From assembly GCF_000513275.1 (NCBI RefSeq), contig NZ_CBVJ010000020.1, positions 1 to 64,000 of the forward strand: DNA of 64,000 nucleotides. The letters are read 5' to 3'. Every line of letters begins with the position of its first letter. The first letter of the stretch is position 1. The translations under genes and the position numbers were made by a program. Positions 1-7,977 of the stretch are shown here, one piece after another. The notes beneath the pieces are model-generated. The model did not search any database, had not been told where the DNA came from, and worked only from the letters and a program-made list of their open reading frames with translations. This stretch comes from Paenibacillus gorillae (GTDB taxonomy: Bacteria > Bacillota > Bacilli > Paenibacillales > Paenibacillaceae).

Positions 1-117
1 TTTTATTAATCTGTACGAGTAATTAACATACAAGATTTTTGAACGACAATTTCACTTTAGTGAAACTCGAATAAGTATAAAACCCTTTATTTATAAGGCT
101 TTATTCGAAAAAAAATC

Positions 118-139
118 GAGGCCCTCTTTCGAGAGCCTC
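118..139 (-). terminator. Hairpin followed by T8 on the minus strand
   Basis: The arms 118-126 and 131-139 pair with one mismatch around a TTTC loop. On the minus strand the stem is followed, two bases later, by eight T (complement of 108-115), the classic intrinsic-terminator layout. On the plus strand the tail is only TTT, so plus-strand termination of a gene lying before the window would be weaker. The rest of 1-174 is AT-rich with short inverted repeats (51-64; 67-74 with 101-108) and no gene. Confidence 0.5.
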
Positions 140-174
140 TTTCATGGGAGAGGAGAAAACCGGACGAAGAGCTT

Positions 175-327
175 ATGGGGAAACGTAAGTCTTCTCCGCG
201 GTTGTCTACGGCATCTTCCGACGCCGATGATTTTATCTTGTCCGGTTTGTGGGGGAATATACCTTGGCATCCAAAAAAAATTGCAAAACCGCGTCTGCAG
301 GAACAGAAGCTTTTTCAACGGCTATAA
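175..327 (+). CDS. Possible small protein (50 aa) upstream of rsmD
   Basis: An ATG-initiated frame of 50 codons ends at TAA 325-327, 46 bases before the rsmD start. The product is basic and begins MGKRKSSPRL; the middle reads LWGNIPWHPKK, and the end is rich in K, Q and L. It has no membrane segment or Cys pair. A purine-rich GAGGAG lies about 20 bases upstream and a poorer GAAGAG closer in, so the ribosome binding site is unconvincing. I do not recognise the family. It may be a real conserved small ORF or chance; the compositional look (W, P, charged residues, few rare codons) is the only argument for it. Confidence 0.35.
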   Translation: MGKRKSSPRLSTASSDADDFILSGLWGNIPWHPKKIAKPRLQEQKLFQRL

Positions 328-373
328 ATTATGTTACGATAAGCGGGACAGTATACGAAGGGGGCAAAATGCA

Positions 374-961
374 GTGAGAGTCATTGCAGGCGCGGCAAAA
401 GGCCGTACGCTGAAAGCCGTTCCCGGCATGAATACGCGTCCTACGACAGATAAGGTGAAGGAAGCGATTTTCAGCATGATCGGGCCGTATTTCGACGGAG
501 GCGTGGCGCTGGATTTGTTTGCCGGCACCGGCGGACTCGGAATTGAGGCCTGGAGCAGAGGCGTTGAGCGGACGATATTTATCGACCGTGAGAAAATAAG
601 CATTGATATTATCCGGCATAACACGGAGATGGCGAGGATGGGCAGCGCGGCGGAAATTTACCGCAACGATGCAGAGCGGGCGATCAAGCTGCTGGAGAAG
701 CGGGGAGTCGTGTTTAAGCTCGTGTTTCTGGACCCTCCATATAAGATGACCCAGATGGATGAACTGATGACAGATCTGGCACAGCGGTCCATGCTGGAGG
801 AAGATGCCATTATCGTCGTGGAGCATGATGCGGCGCATCTTTACCCCGAGCATATTGAGCAATTCGAGCAGTTGAAACAATCCAAGTACGGAGATACAGC
901 GGTAACCATTTACCGATACATACCGTCTGACAGCATGAATGGGGGACAAGCAGATGAGTGA
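374..961 (+). CDS. rsmD: 16S rRNA (guanine(966)-N(2))-methyltransferase RsmD
   Basis: The 195-aa product is a class I SAM-dependent methyltransferase that modifies guanine 966 (E. coli numbering) of 16S rRNA during 30S assembly. The SAM-binding motif [11 protein letters not shown] is at residues 47-57 and the catalytic DPPY at 120-123. I chose the GTG at 374 because the protein then begins [11 protein letters not shown], the usual RsmD start, with AAGGGGG about nine bases upstream; the frame stays open further upstream but lacks similarity there. coaD starts inside its last codons (954), implying translational coupling. The rsmD-coaD pairing is standard in Firmicutes. Confidence 0.95.
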   Translation: MRVIAGAAKGRTLKAVPGMNTRPTTDKVKEAIFSMIGPYFDGGVALDLFAGTGGLGIEAWSRGVERTIFIDREKISIDIIRHNTEMARMGSAAEIYRNDAERAIKLLEKRGVVFKLVFLDPPYKMTQMDELMTDLAQRSMLEEDAIIVVEHDAAHLYPEHIEQFEQLKQSKYGDTAVTIYRYIPSDSMNGGQADE

Positions 962-1439
962 GAAGCTTCGCGTGGCGGTATATCCCGGCAGCTTTGATCC
1001 AGTTACGTTTGGACATTTGGACATTATACGCCGATCGGCAAAGCAATTTGATCAATTAATAGTAGCGGTGCTGAATAATACAAGTAAAAATCCGCTTTTT
1101 ACGGTTGAGGAGCGGAAAGAGATGCTTCGTGAAGTAACGAGCGACATACCGAACGTTACGATAGACAGCTTCCGGGACTTGCTTGTACGCTTCATGAAAT
1201 CACGTAACGCCAACGTCATTATCCGGGGCATTCGCTCGGTTACTGACTTTGAATATGAGCTTACGCTTGCATCGACCAATCATTTGCTTGACAGTGATAT
1301 CGATACGATCTTTATGATGACGAATCCGAAGTACTCGTATCTGAGCTCCAGCATTGTGAAGGAAATCGCTCAGTTTAAGGGCGAGGTCAAGGAACTGGTG
1401 CCGCAAGCGGTAGAACGTCGTCTGATCGAAAAATTATAA
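954..1439 (+). CDS. coaD: Phosphopantetheine adenylyltransferase
   Basis: The 161-aa enzyme transfers AMP from ATP to 4'-phosphopantetheine, giving dephospho-CoA in the cytosol (penultimate step of CoA synthesis). The nucleotidyltransferase signature is visible: [12 protein letters not shown] at residues 10-21, with the (T/H)xGH motif, and the C-terminal YLSSSIVKE substrate loop. Length is typical. The start ATG 954 follows GGGGG by eight bases; an in-frame ATG at 939 is less likely. It overlaps the rsmD stop by eight bases and ends six bases from the stop of the convergent ylbJ, with no terminator between them. Confidence 0.96.
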   Translation: MSEKLRVAVYPGSFDPVTFGHLDIIRRSAKQFDQLIVAVLNNTSKNPLFTVEERKEMLREVTSDIPNVTIDSFRDLLVRFMKSRNANVIIRGIRSVTDFEYELTLASTNHLLDSDIDTIFMMTNPKYSYLSSSIVKEIAQFKGEVKELVPQAVERRLIEKL

Positions 1440-1445
1440 ATAAGC

Positions 1446-2720
1446 TTAGCGCCTGCTTCCGCCGGTTGGAGGCATCCATTTCATTAACAAGGACAGCAAC
1501 GCAAAAGCTGCTGCAACGGCTGCTGCGCACGAAAGCGCATACGGCCATAGACCAGGCAGGTCGCTGACAGCCAGCGGCAGCGGCGCATTGATGGGGTCGC
1601 CATGCGAAAGCATGGCGGCCTCTGTTTTTCCGGCACCACCGTCGCCGCCAAGAAAGACGGGGAGCGGCATTGGCAGCCAAGCGAGGGCAGCTTGCGCAGG
1701 CTTCCACAGCAGCAGAGCGAATAGCGCTGCATGCACCGCATGGAGCAAACGCGTGCCGATGAAGGGGAGCAGCTTCAATCCGGTGCCCGATATGGCGTAG
1801 CCCGCTTGCAAAATAGCGCTGATGCCGCTCCAAGCCAGCACAGCGGCGACAAGCGCAGCGTTGACGGATACGCTGCTCAGCGGCCCTTGCCAGACGGCAG
1901 CAGCATACGCGCCGATATGGCCTTCCAGCAGCGCAGGCAATGCAAGGTCCAGCGCACCATTAGGCGCAGCGAAATGAAGCAGCGGCTGCGCCAGGCGAGC
2001 AACCACGGAGGAGAATATAATAAAGCCGCCGACAACCATGAGCTTCTGTACGCCGGAGTAAACGGCGTCGCCAAGCACTTTGCCGAAGCCGCGGCCATCC
2101 TCCTCTCGAGCGGAGGTGATTGCCGCTGAGGCTCTGCGCAGCAGACTGCCGCCGTCACCGTCAGTTCCCCCGACTAGGCCGCCCCGCCGAGGGTTCATAG
2201 CAGTTTGAACGGGTCTGCGTCTGCGGAACAGTGCCTGCAGCCCGAACGTCCACAGGGCCGATAGCCATACGGCAGCGGCAATAATAATGCCTAGCTCAGG
2301 ACGATGCATAAATCCTGCTCCGATCACAATAAGCATGAACATCGGGTTCGGCATATGAGACAGAGCGAGCAGCCGTTGACCATCGCGCTGTGACAGCACT
2401 TCACGGCGTCTGAGCTCAGCGGTAGCTTCCGCTCCTGCAGAGAAGCCCGACATCCAGCCTAGAACAAGCGGCAGTGCGGCATCTCCCGGCAGTTTGAACA
2501 GCTTGCGCATTGGGGTTTGCATCAGTACACCAAGACCGTGGGCGAGGCCAAACGCGACGATCATTTCAAAGAGGACAAGAAATGGAAGCAGTCCGGGGAA
2601 CACAATCGTCCACCAGACGGTTAATCCTTGCAGGGATGCTTGAAAAGCGGCGTCCGGCATGCGAATGACGGCCCCGATCAGGGTAAGCGATATAATAGCA
2701 AGCAAAATCGTTCGGGCCAT
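1446..2720 (-). CDS. ylbJ: Sporulation integral membrane protein YlbJ
   Basis: The 424-aa polytopic membrane protein is related to Bacillus YlbJ, which is needed for normal spore formation; the transported substrate, if any, is unknown. Hydrophobic helices run through the N-terminal half (from TILLAIISLTLIGAV), followed by the conserved stretches FPGLLPFLVLFE and GWMSGFSAGAE. A Gly/Arg-rich hydrophilic loop occupies about residues 175-215, before the remaining helices. The start at 2720 is preceded on the minus strand by GGAG ten bases upstream. The loop is longer than in B. subtilis YlbJ (about 408 aa). Transcription is convergent with coaD. Function is by family only. Confidence 0.88.
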   Translation of the reverse strand: MARTILLAIISLTLIGAVIRMPDAAFQASLQGLTVWWTIVFPGLLPFLVLFEMIVAFGLAHGLGVLMQTPMRKLFKLPGDAALPLVLGWMSGFSAGAEATAELRRREVLSQRDGQRLLALSHMPNPMFMLIVIGAGFMHRPELGIIIAAAVWLSALWTFGLQALFRRRRPVQTAMNPRRGGLVGGTDGDGGSLLRRASAAITSAREEDGRGFGKVLGDAVYSGVQKLMVVGGFIIFSSVVARLAQPLLHFAAPNGALDLALPALLEGHIGAYAAAVWQGPLSSVSVNAALVAAVLAWSGISAILQAGYAISGTGLKLLPFIGTRLLHAVHAALFALLLWKPAQAALAWLPMPLPVFLGGDGGAGKTEAAMLSHGDPINAPLPLAVSDLPGLWPYALSCAAAVAAAFALLSLLMKWMPPTGGSRR

Positions 2721-2960
2721 GGGCCGATCACTCCATTTTATATAGGCGATTTTGAGACGACCTTGGCAGCTAACAGGCTGCTCGTACAGGCCGTTCTGCT
2801 TGTTTAGTAACAGCAAACTGGAAATGTTTCAAGGTTTTACTGGCCATTTGATTTGACTATACATTCGTTGTCACTATCAGCTTAGCCGATTGTAAATTGT
2901 ACGCTTGCTTGGACAAGGATAGACCAGTTAGCTGGCAGTATGGAAGAGAGGAGGGAAGCT

Positions 2961-4025
2961 ATGGGAGAGGGATTCAAACGAATTGGATGGAAAAATATCG
3001 CCCTTGTTGCCGCGACGGCAGCTTTCATGTGGTTTCTATTGTTCGCGCCATCCCCGTATGTCATTTATGAACCGGGTATCGCGGCTGGGACGTGCTCTAT
3101 GGTCACGATGGGGCCAGAAAGCAATGGGGAAATCCCGGTTATGAGTAATGTGGAAAACGGAGCTTTTCTCATGACAACAGTGAAGCTGACAGACACGAAT
3201 TATTGGGGAGCAATCCGTGCCACTTGGCAGCGGGATGCAGAAGCGATGTCCAAGACTAACATTCTGAAAGGTTATACCGATCAGCAGTATCAGCAGCGGA
3301 TGAATGTCATCATGCACGGCTCTCAGAATGATGCCATCGAAGCGGCGTACCGGTTCGCCCACGTACCTTACCATACAGTTCCTGCAGGAGTGATGGTGTC
3401 AAGTTCGAGCCGTTCGGAAAATGGCTTGCTGCCAGGCGATTCAATTATAAAAGCAGAAGCCAAAGAGGTTGCGGGATTGGAAGATTTAGCGGCTGTATGG
3501 CGGACTAAGCAAGCCGGGAATCAAGTTCAGTTGACGGTATTAAGAAACGAATCGGAGCTTGATCTTACGATGAGCCTGGAGGCATTTAACGGGACCTTGA
3601 CGAAGGAACGGCTCTCATTGGCGCTTGGAGGCGCTCAGCTTTCCGAATACCGGGAGCTTGCGCCAATTGACGGGAATCTAGCGCTGTCTATCAATGCGGG
3701 AGAAATCGGCGGCCCTTCGGCCGGCCTCATGTTCGCTTTGCAGTCATTGGATCTGTTGACAGACGGAGATTTAACCGGCGGACAAATAATCGCAGGTACG
3801 GGTACGATCGATCCAACCGGAAAGGTTGGAGAAATCGGCGGGATTGGTTATAAAATAGTAGCCGCTCATCAAGCAGGCGCAAAGCTGTTTCTTGCACCTG
3901 CCGGCAATTACGAGGAAGCGGTGAAAAAAGCGAAACGAATCCGCAGCTCGATGCAGGTTGTTCGCGTGTCGACACTGAAGGAAGCAGTAGTGGCACTGGA
4001 AGCTGTACAATCCGCTAAATCATAA
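2961..4025 (+). CDS. sepM: SepM/YlbL-type PDZ-Lon membrane protease
   Basis: The 354-aa protein has one N-terminal membrane helix (about residues 11-28), a PDZ domain (about 125-210, with the loop ENGLLPGDSI) and a C-terminal Lon-type S16 serine protease domain. The catalytic dyad is visible as Ser253 in GEIGGPSAG and Lys298 in GGIGYKI. The active domain should face the outside of the membrane. Homologues process peptides or regulate division and DNA-damage checkpoints (SepM, YlbL). Start 2961 is supported by GGAGGG six bases upstream; the ATG at 2940 has no binding site. The last 11 bases overlap the end of the convergent tmcAL. Confidence 0.92.
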   Translation: MGEGFKRIGWKNIALVAATAAFMWFLLFAPSPYVIYEPGIAAGTCSMVTMGPESNGEIPVMSNVENGAFLMTTVKLTDTNYWGAIRATWQRDAEAMSKTNILKGYTDQQYQQRMNVIMHGSQNDAIEAAYRFAHVPYHTVPAGVMVSSSSRSENGLLPGDSIIKAEAKEVAGLEDLAAVWRTKQAGNQVQLTVLRNESELDLTMSLEAFNGTLTKERLSLALGGAQLSEYRELAPIDGNLALSINAGEIGGPSAGLMFALQSLDLLTDGDLTGGQIIAGTGTIDPTGKVGEIGGIGYKIVAAHQAGAKLFLAPAGNYEEAVKKAKRIRSSMQVVRVSTLKEAVVALEAVQSAKS

Positions 4026-5259
4026 TCGGCTTGCCAGTGAAATCCCGGTACATCGCTGCTGCCGAAGCGTGTCCCGGCTGAGCCAGCATGTAAGCTGCGG
4101 AGGCTTGAACGTCCAACTGGAGGTAGCGGTAAGGCTCATCCGCCTTGGAGGCGCTTAAGAGCACGGGCAGCGCGGCATGGCTGCGCATCCGGCGGAGCAG
4201 CTCCCTGCCTTTCTCGGTAAAACCAAGCACACGAATGTACTGAATGCCGGAGGCGAGTTTGTCTGCCGTAAAATCCTCCTTGCGGTGTCCAAGCAATATG
4301 GATAACAGCGCCCGCTGCAGCTTGGTGCGCGTATATCGTTTCGTCTTCAGCGCTTCGAGGAGCGATTCAACGCTGGAACCGGCAAGCTTGGGCATTACGG
4401 ATGCTAAGCGGTGCTCCAGCCCTTCGGCAATTTCCCGAAGCTCGCCAAGCTGGCCCGGGGTGCGTGTGACGATGCTGTGGAACAAAGCGGGGGAGAAGGT
4501 TTCCCAGCTTACAGGACTACGGCTTGCCGCCCACTCCTGTTCCATGACGCTATATGTAGAAGCAGGAACGTAAGGGCGGCTGCCAGCCAGCTCCCGCTTG
4601 TCCAGAAGCAGCTTGCGGATCGCCGTAGCGCTGGCGATTGCCTGATCCGTCACGTCGGTCTGGTTGTAATCAGATTTCTCGCGGCGGATCGTATAAGGCT
4701 CCATTCGTCCTTGAAGCCGCTCTAGCGCAATTAAATAATGCAGACCTAGTGTATGGTTTGGCTGGGCGAAAGGAAATCTAGAGACTTCATCCCGGCCGAT
4801 AGACCGAAGGTATGCACTAATTGCGGTGCTGTACGCGCTTGGATAAGCACTGCCGCCTGCCAGCTCCTCCTTGAGCAGCGCCTTGAAGCCCGGTGGCTCA
4901 TGTGCAACGATGTAGGCCGCTTCACGCAGCGCATCCAGCTCGCCACTCTCTGTGCCGAAGCAGAAGGCATCCACGACGCCTGTAGCCTCCAGCAAGGCCA
5001 CAGCGCCGTATGCGAACCATTCCGCGGCCTGTGTGGCGTAGGCGGCCGGAAGCTCGATGACGAGGTCGCAGCCGCCGCGCAGAGCAGCTTCCGTACGCGC
5101 CCATTTGTCCATAACCGCGGGTTCGCCGCGCTGGAGAAAGTTGCCGCTCATGACAGCGACGACAGAATCAGAGCCCGTTATTTTTCGCGATTGCTGCAAA
5201 TGATATTGATGTCCGTTGTGAAACGGGTTATACTCGACAATTAGTCCTACTGTTCGCAT
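4015..5259 (-). CDS. tmcAL: tRNA(Met) cytidine acetate ligase
   Basis: The 414-aa protein belongs to the YlbM/TmcAL family, which uses acetate and ATP to form N4-acetylcytidine at the wobble position of elongator tRNA-Met. The nucleotidyltransferase-like N-terminus MRTVGLIVEYNPFHNGH carries the HxGH ATP-binding motif; MSGNFLQRGEPAVMDKW and CDLVIELP are the other family signatures. The start at 5259 has AAGGAG seven bases upstream on the minus strand. It runs divergently from DUF177-rpmF, about 150 bp away, and its 3' end overlaps sepM tail to tail. Confidence 0.93.
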   Translation of the reverse strand: MRTVGLIVEYNPFHNGHQYHLQQSRKITGSDSVVAVMSGNFLQRGEPAVMDKWARTEAALRGGCDLVIELPAAYATQAAEWFAYGAVALLEATGVVDAFCFGTESGELDALREAAYIVAHEPPGFKALLKEELAGGSAYPSAYSTAISAYLRSIGRDEVSRFPFAQPNHTLGLHYLIALERLQGRMEPYTIRREKSDYNQTDVTDQAIASATAIRKLLLDKRELAGSRPYVPASTYSVMEQEWAASRSPVSWETFSPALFHSIVTRTPGQLGELREIAEGLEHRLASVMPKLAGSSVESLLEALKTKRYTRTKLQRALLSILLGHRKEDFTADKLASGIQYIRVLGFTEKGRELLRRMRSHAALPVLLSASKADEPYRYLQLDVQASAAYMLAQPGHASAAAMYRDFTGKPIMI

Positions 5260-5353
5260 ACGGCCGCTCCTTGCTTCTCGAATGAATATATGATCCATCA
5301 TAGCATAGAGCGGGATCGGGATTCACGGCAGGATAGTGAAAGGCGTGAAAATG

Positions 5354-5383
5354 TTGACAAAACAGTGCTGGGATAGATATAAT
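5354..5383 (+). promoter_or_regulatory. SigA promoter of DUF177-rpmF
   Basis: Perfect -35 TTGACA (5354-5359) and perfect -10 TATAAT (5378-5383) are separated by 18 bp. Transcription should begin near 5390, about 20 bases before the GGGGTGA ribosome binding site of the DUF177 gene. It is the best promoter in the window, as expected for a ribosomal protein transcript. Confidence 0.85.
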
Positions 5384-5409
5384 AAATTTTGTTTGTTTGG
5401 GGTGATCTG

Positions 5410-5931
5410 ATGCAGTTTCATGTACAGGAAACAATGTCCAAGGGGTTGAAGGCGAAGGTGGATGAGTCCATCGACGTAACCGCCCTGTTTGAAGGACGCA
5501 GCGATGTCATTAGCAAGGGTCCGCTCCATGTGTCGCTTCAAGTAATAGGCAACGAAGGCGGAATTACAGTTGACGGCGAATTGTCCATCGATTGGGAGCT
5601 TGCTTGCTCCAGATGCCTGGACCCTGTGAAAGAGCACACGGTTATTCCTTTCTTCGAGCAGTTCAAGCCAGCGTCCGAATCGGACGAGGGGGAGAGCGAC
5701 GACGAGGAGGATGACGTCATTGCAGTGGCTGGAGACAGACTGGATCTGAAACCTTTTGTGGAAGAAGCGCTTCAGCTCTTTATGCCTTTTGCTCCGTTAT
5801 GCAGTGACGATTGCAAGGGTCTTTGCCAAACTTGCGGGCAAAACTTAAATGAACACACATGCGGCTGCAAGACGGAACGGATTGATCACCGTCTGGCAGT
5901 GCTCAAGGACTTGTTCAAAGAAGAACAATAA
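5410..5931 (+). CDS. DUF177 / YceD family protein
   Basis: The 173-aa acidic protein belongs to the YceD family, almost always encoded immediately before rpmF and implicated in large-subunit rRNA accumulation. A CSRC pair (about residues 70-73) and a C-terminal [13 protein letters not shown] cluster followed by CGC suggest metal binding. The middle is an acidic run ([11 protein letters not shown]). Start ATG 5410 has GGGGTGA just upstream; upstream in-frame codons lie between promoter and ribosome binding site. rpmF follows after 37 bases on the same transcript. Biochemical role is unproven. Confidence 0.9.
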   Translation: MQFHVQETMSKGLKAKVDESIDVTALFEGRSDVISKGPLHVSLQVIGNEGGITVDGELSIDWELACSRCLDPVKEHTVIPFFEQFKPASESDEGESDDEEDDVIAVAGDRLDLKPFVEEALQLFMPFAPLCSDDCKGLCQTCGQNLNEHTCGCKTERIDHRLAVLKDLFKEEQ

Positions 5932-5968
5932 CGCAATGCTGATTGATTTTGTGAAGGAGGTGGGAAAT

Positions 5969-6142
5969 ATGGCAGTACCTCAAAGAAGAACGTCCAAAAC
6001 TCGCCGCGACAAACGTCGCACGCATTTCAAACTGGCGGTGCCGGGTATGGTAAAATGCGAGCAATGCGGAGAGCTGAAACTGGCTCACCACGTATGCAAA
6101 GTGTGCGGATACTACAAAACGAAAGAGATTATTGCTCAATAA
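5969..6142 (+). CDS. rpmF: 50S ribosomal protein L32
   Basis: The 57-aa product begins [19 protein letters not shown], the canonical L32 N-terminus. It contains a four-cysteine zinc ribbon (CEQC and CKVC, about residues 30-46), so it is the zinc-containing paralogue type. The ribosome binding site AAGGAGGTG is excellent. It is co-transcribed with the DUF177 gene and followed by a strong terminator. Confidence 0.98.
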   Translation: MAVPQRRTSKTRRDKRRTHFKLAVPGMVKCEQCGELKLAHHVCKVCGYYKTKEIIAQ

Positions 6143-6159
6143 TCTCGGGATTTCCCACA

Positions 6160-6192
6160 ATAGCACTTCATTGCGATGAGGTGCTATTTTTT
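6160..6192 (+). terminator. Intrinsic terminator after rpmF
   Basis: A 12-bp stem (6160-6171 with 6176-6187, one G-T pair) closes a TGCG loop and runs into six T (6187-6192). It separates the rpmF transcript from the FapR-controlled region immediately downstream. Confidence 0.92.
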
Positions 6193-6204
6193 ATATACTT
6201 ATGA

Positions 6205-6221
6205 TTAGTACCTGGTGATAA
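6205..6221 (+). promoter_or_regulatory. FapR operator upstream of fapR-plsX
   Basis: The 17-bp sequence TTAGTACCTGGTGATAA closely matches the known FapR box (TTAGTACC, 1-2 bases, then a GGTACTAA-like half). The left half is perfect; the right half differs from the ideal at two positions. It lies 168 bases before the fapR start. A GATAAT-like -10 overlaps the right half (6217-6222), so binding of apo-FapR would block transcription until malonyl-CoA releases it. Assignment is from the known regulon; the promoter itself is weakly defined. The remaining gap to 6388 shows nothing else convincing. Confidence 0.75.
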
Positions 6222-6388
6222 TATCAGCTATAAAGCACCCTGCGGACACGGCTATGCCGCCTGCTAGGTTAATTTATAAGCGTGCATTTATATGAATGAG
6301 CCTATATATTCTTGCATTTGAAACAAAGCGGTCAGCTTTAGTTTTAAAATAGAATGGGAGTCACTATACTGTAAAGGTGGTGCCGACG

Positions 6389-6994
6389 ATGGAACGCATG
6401 CCCAAGCGGCAGCGGCATCAGCTGCTCGCCCGGTTAATTGACGAAAATCCGTTTATGACGGACCGAGAGCTCACCCGCCATTTGAAAATCAGCATTCAGA
6501 CGATCCGTCTGGATCGCATGGAGCTGGGCATTCCTGAGCTGCGTGAGCGGATGAAGCTGATGGCTGAACGCTCCTACGATTCGGTTCGGTCACTGCCGCT
6601 GCATGAGGTGATTGGCGATATCGTCGATCTGCAGCTGGACAAAAGCGGTATATCGATATTTGAAATACGTGATGAACATGTTTTCTCTCGTACCGGTATT
6701 GCCCGCGGCCATCATGTATTTGCGCAGGCAAATTCATTGGCGGTTGCTATTATAGATGACAAAATTGCTTTGACGGTAACGGCGGACATCCGATTCATCC
6801 GGCCGGTCAAGCTGGGTGAAAAATGCATTGCGAAAGCATATGTACGCTCCATTTCCGGCGAACGGAACAAGTCCAAGGTAGAATTGTTTACCTATGTGGG
6901 CGACGAGATGGTGTTCCAAGGCAATTTTGTCATTTATCGTACTGCCGGAGATGCGGAAAACGAAGGAGGAGACGGACATGCGGATCGCCATTGA
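6389..6994 (+). CDS. fapR: Fatty acid biosynthesis transcriptional repressor FapR
   Basis: The 201-aa protein has an N-terminal DeoR-like helix-turn-helix (about 20-60; conserved ISIQTIRLDRMELGIPELRER) and a C-terminal hot-dog domain that binds malonyl-CoA (HVFSRTGIARGHHVFAQAN, about 95-115). It represses lipid synthesis genes and is released by malonyl-CoA. Start ATG 6389 follows AGGTGGTG. It is about 13 residues longer than B. subtilis FapR (188 aa), with an acidic Gly/His tail (AGDAENEGGDGHADRH) encoded across the plsX ribosome binding site and start; the 17-bp overlap couples the two genes. An operator at 6205-6221 implies autoregulation. Confidence 0.96.
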   Translation: MERMPKRQRHQLLARLIDENPFMTDRELTRHLKISIQTIRLDRMELGIPELRERMKLMAERSYDSVRSLPLHEVIGDIVDLQLDKSGISIFEIRDEHVFSRTGIARGHHVFAQANSLAVAIIDDKIALTVTADIRFIRPVKLGEKCIAKAYVRSISGERNKSKVELFTYVGDEMVFQGNFVIYRTAGDAENEGGDGHADRH

Positions 6995-7967
6995 CGCAAT
7001 GGGCGGCGATCATGCCCCCGGATTAATTGTACAAGGGGCGGTTGAGGCTGCAAAGGAATGGCCGGATACGGAATTGCTCCTCGTTGGAGATACGGTGGTT
7101 ATTGAACCGCTGCTCCAGGGGCAGAAGCCGGCCAATCTTCAGCTTCACCATACAGATGAAGTAATCGGAGCTGATGATGAGCCTGTGAAGGCTGTTCGGC
7201 GGAAAAAGGGAGCTTCAATGGTCGTAGCTGGACAGCTTGTTCGGGAAAAACAGGCGGATGCCATGCTTTCGGCAGGGAATACCGGCGCATTGATGACGAC
7301 GGGCCTGCTCGTTGTCGGCCGTCTGGACGGCATAGAGCGCCCTGCGCTTGCGCCGATGCTGCCGACGATGGATGATATCGGCGTTCTTGCGCTTGATTTA
7401 GGAGCCAACATGGATGCGAAGCCGGAGCATTTGCTTCAGTACGCCATTATGGGCAGCATCTATCGCTCCAAAGTGCATGGCATGGAGAAGCCGCGAGTTG
7501 GCTTGCTTAATGTCGGTACGGAAGAGAAGAAGGGCAATGAGCTGACGAAAGCGGCTTATGATCTGCTGGCAGATGCTCCTATAAATTTTATCGGCAATGT
7601 GGAATCGCGGGATATTTTGCAGCGCAGCTGCGATGTTCTTATCTGTGACGGCTTCGCTGGCAACATTATGCTGAAGTCGATGGAAGGAACCGCAGGGTCG
7701 TTGTTGAATTACTTGAAGGACGCTTTCGGCGAATCCATGATGACGAAACTCGCGGCGGCAATTATGCTGCCAAGACTCCGGAAGCTGAAGAAAAAGATGG
7801 ATTATAAAGAGCATGGCAGCGCGCCGCTGCTCGGTTTGAACGGACTGGTCATGAAATGCCACGGCTCATCTGACGCTTTGGCAGTGAAAAGCGCGGTACG
7901 TCAAGCACGGACGGCAATTCAAGGACAACTGACCGAATCGATCGCAGCGGAAATAAGCGGGAAGTGA
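6978..7967 (+). CDS. plsX: Phosphate acyltransferase PlsX
   Basis: The 329-aa enzyme converts acyl-ACP and phosphate to acyl-phosphate, the donor for PlsY in phospholipid synthesis. The start MRIAIDAMGGDHAPG is diagnostic, and GFAGNIMLKSMEG and LGANMDAKPEHL are conserved. Start ATG 6978 has AGGAGG eight bases upstream, inside the end of fapR. It is the first enzyme of the operon and is followed 10 bases later by fabH. Confidence 0.97.
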   Translation: MRIAIDAMGGDHAPGLIVQGAVEAAKEWPDTELLLVGDTVVIEPLLQGQKPANLQLHHTDEVIGADDEPVKAVRRKKGASMVVAGQLVREKQADAMLSAGNTGALMTTGLLVVGRLDGIERPALAPMLPTMDDIGVLALDLGANMDAKPEHLLQYAIMGSIYRSKVHGMEKPRVGLLNVGTEEKKGNELTKAAYDLLADAPINFIGNVESRDILQRSCDVLICDGFAGNIMLKSMEGTAGSLLNYLKDAFGESMMTKLAAAIMLPRLRKLKKKMDYKEHGSAPLLGLNGLVMKCHGSSDALAVKSAVRQARTAIQGQLTESIAAEISGK

Positions 7968-7977
7968 GTGAGCAGAA

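Noticed and set aside
329-1024. Long reading frames opposite rsmD, and similar ones opposite fabF, smc, comM, sucC and sucD
   Set aside because: They lie wholly opposite strong conserved genes, lack binding sites and have compositions typical of antisense frames of high-GC third positions.
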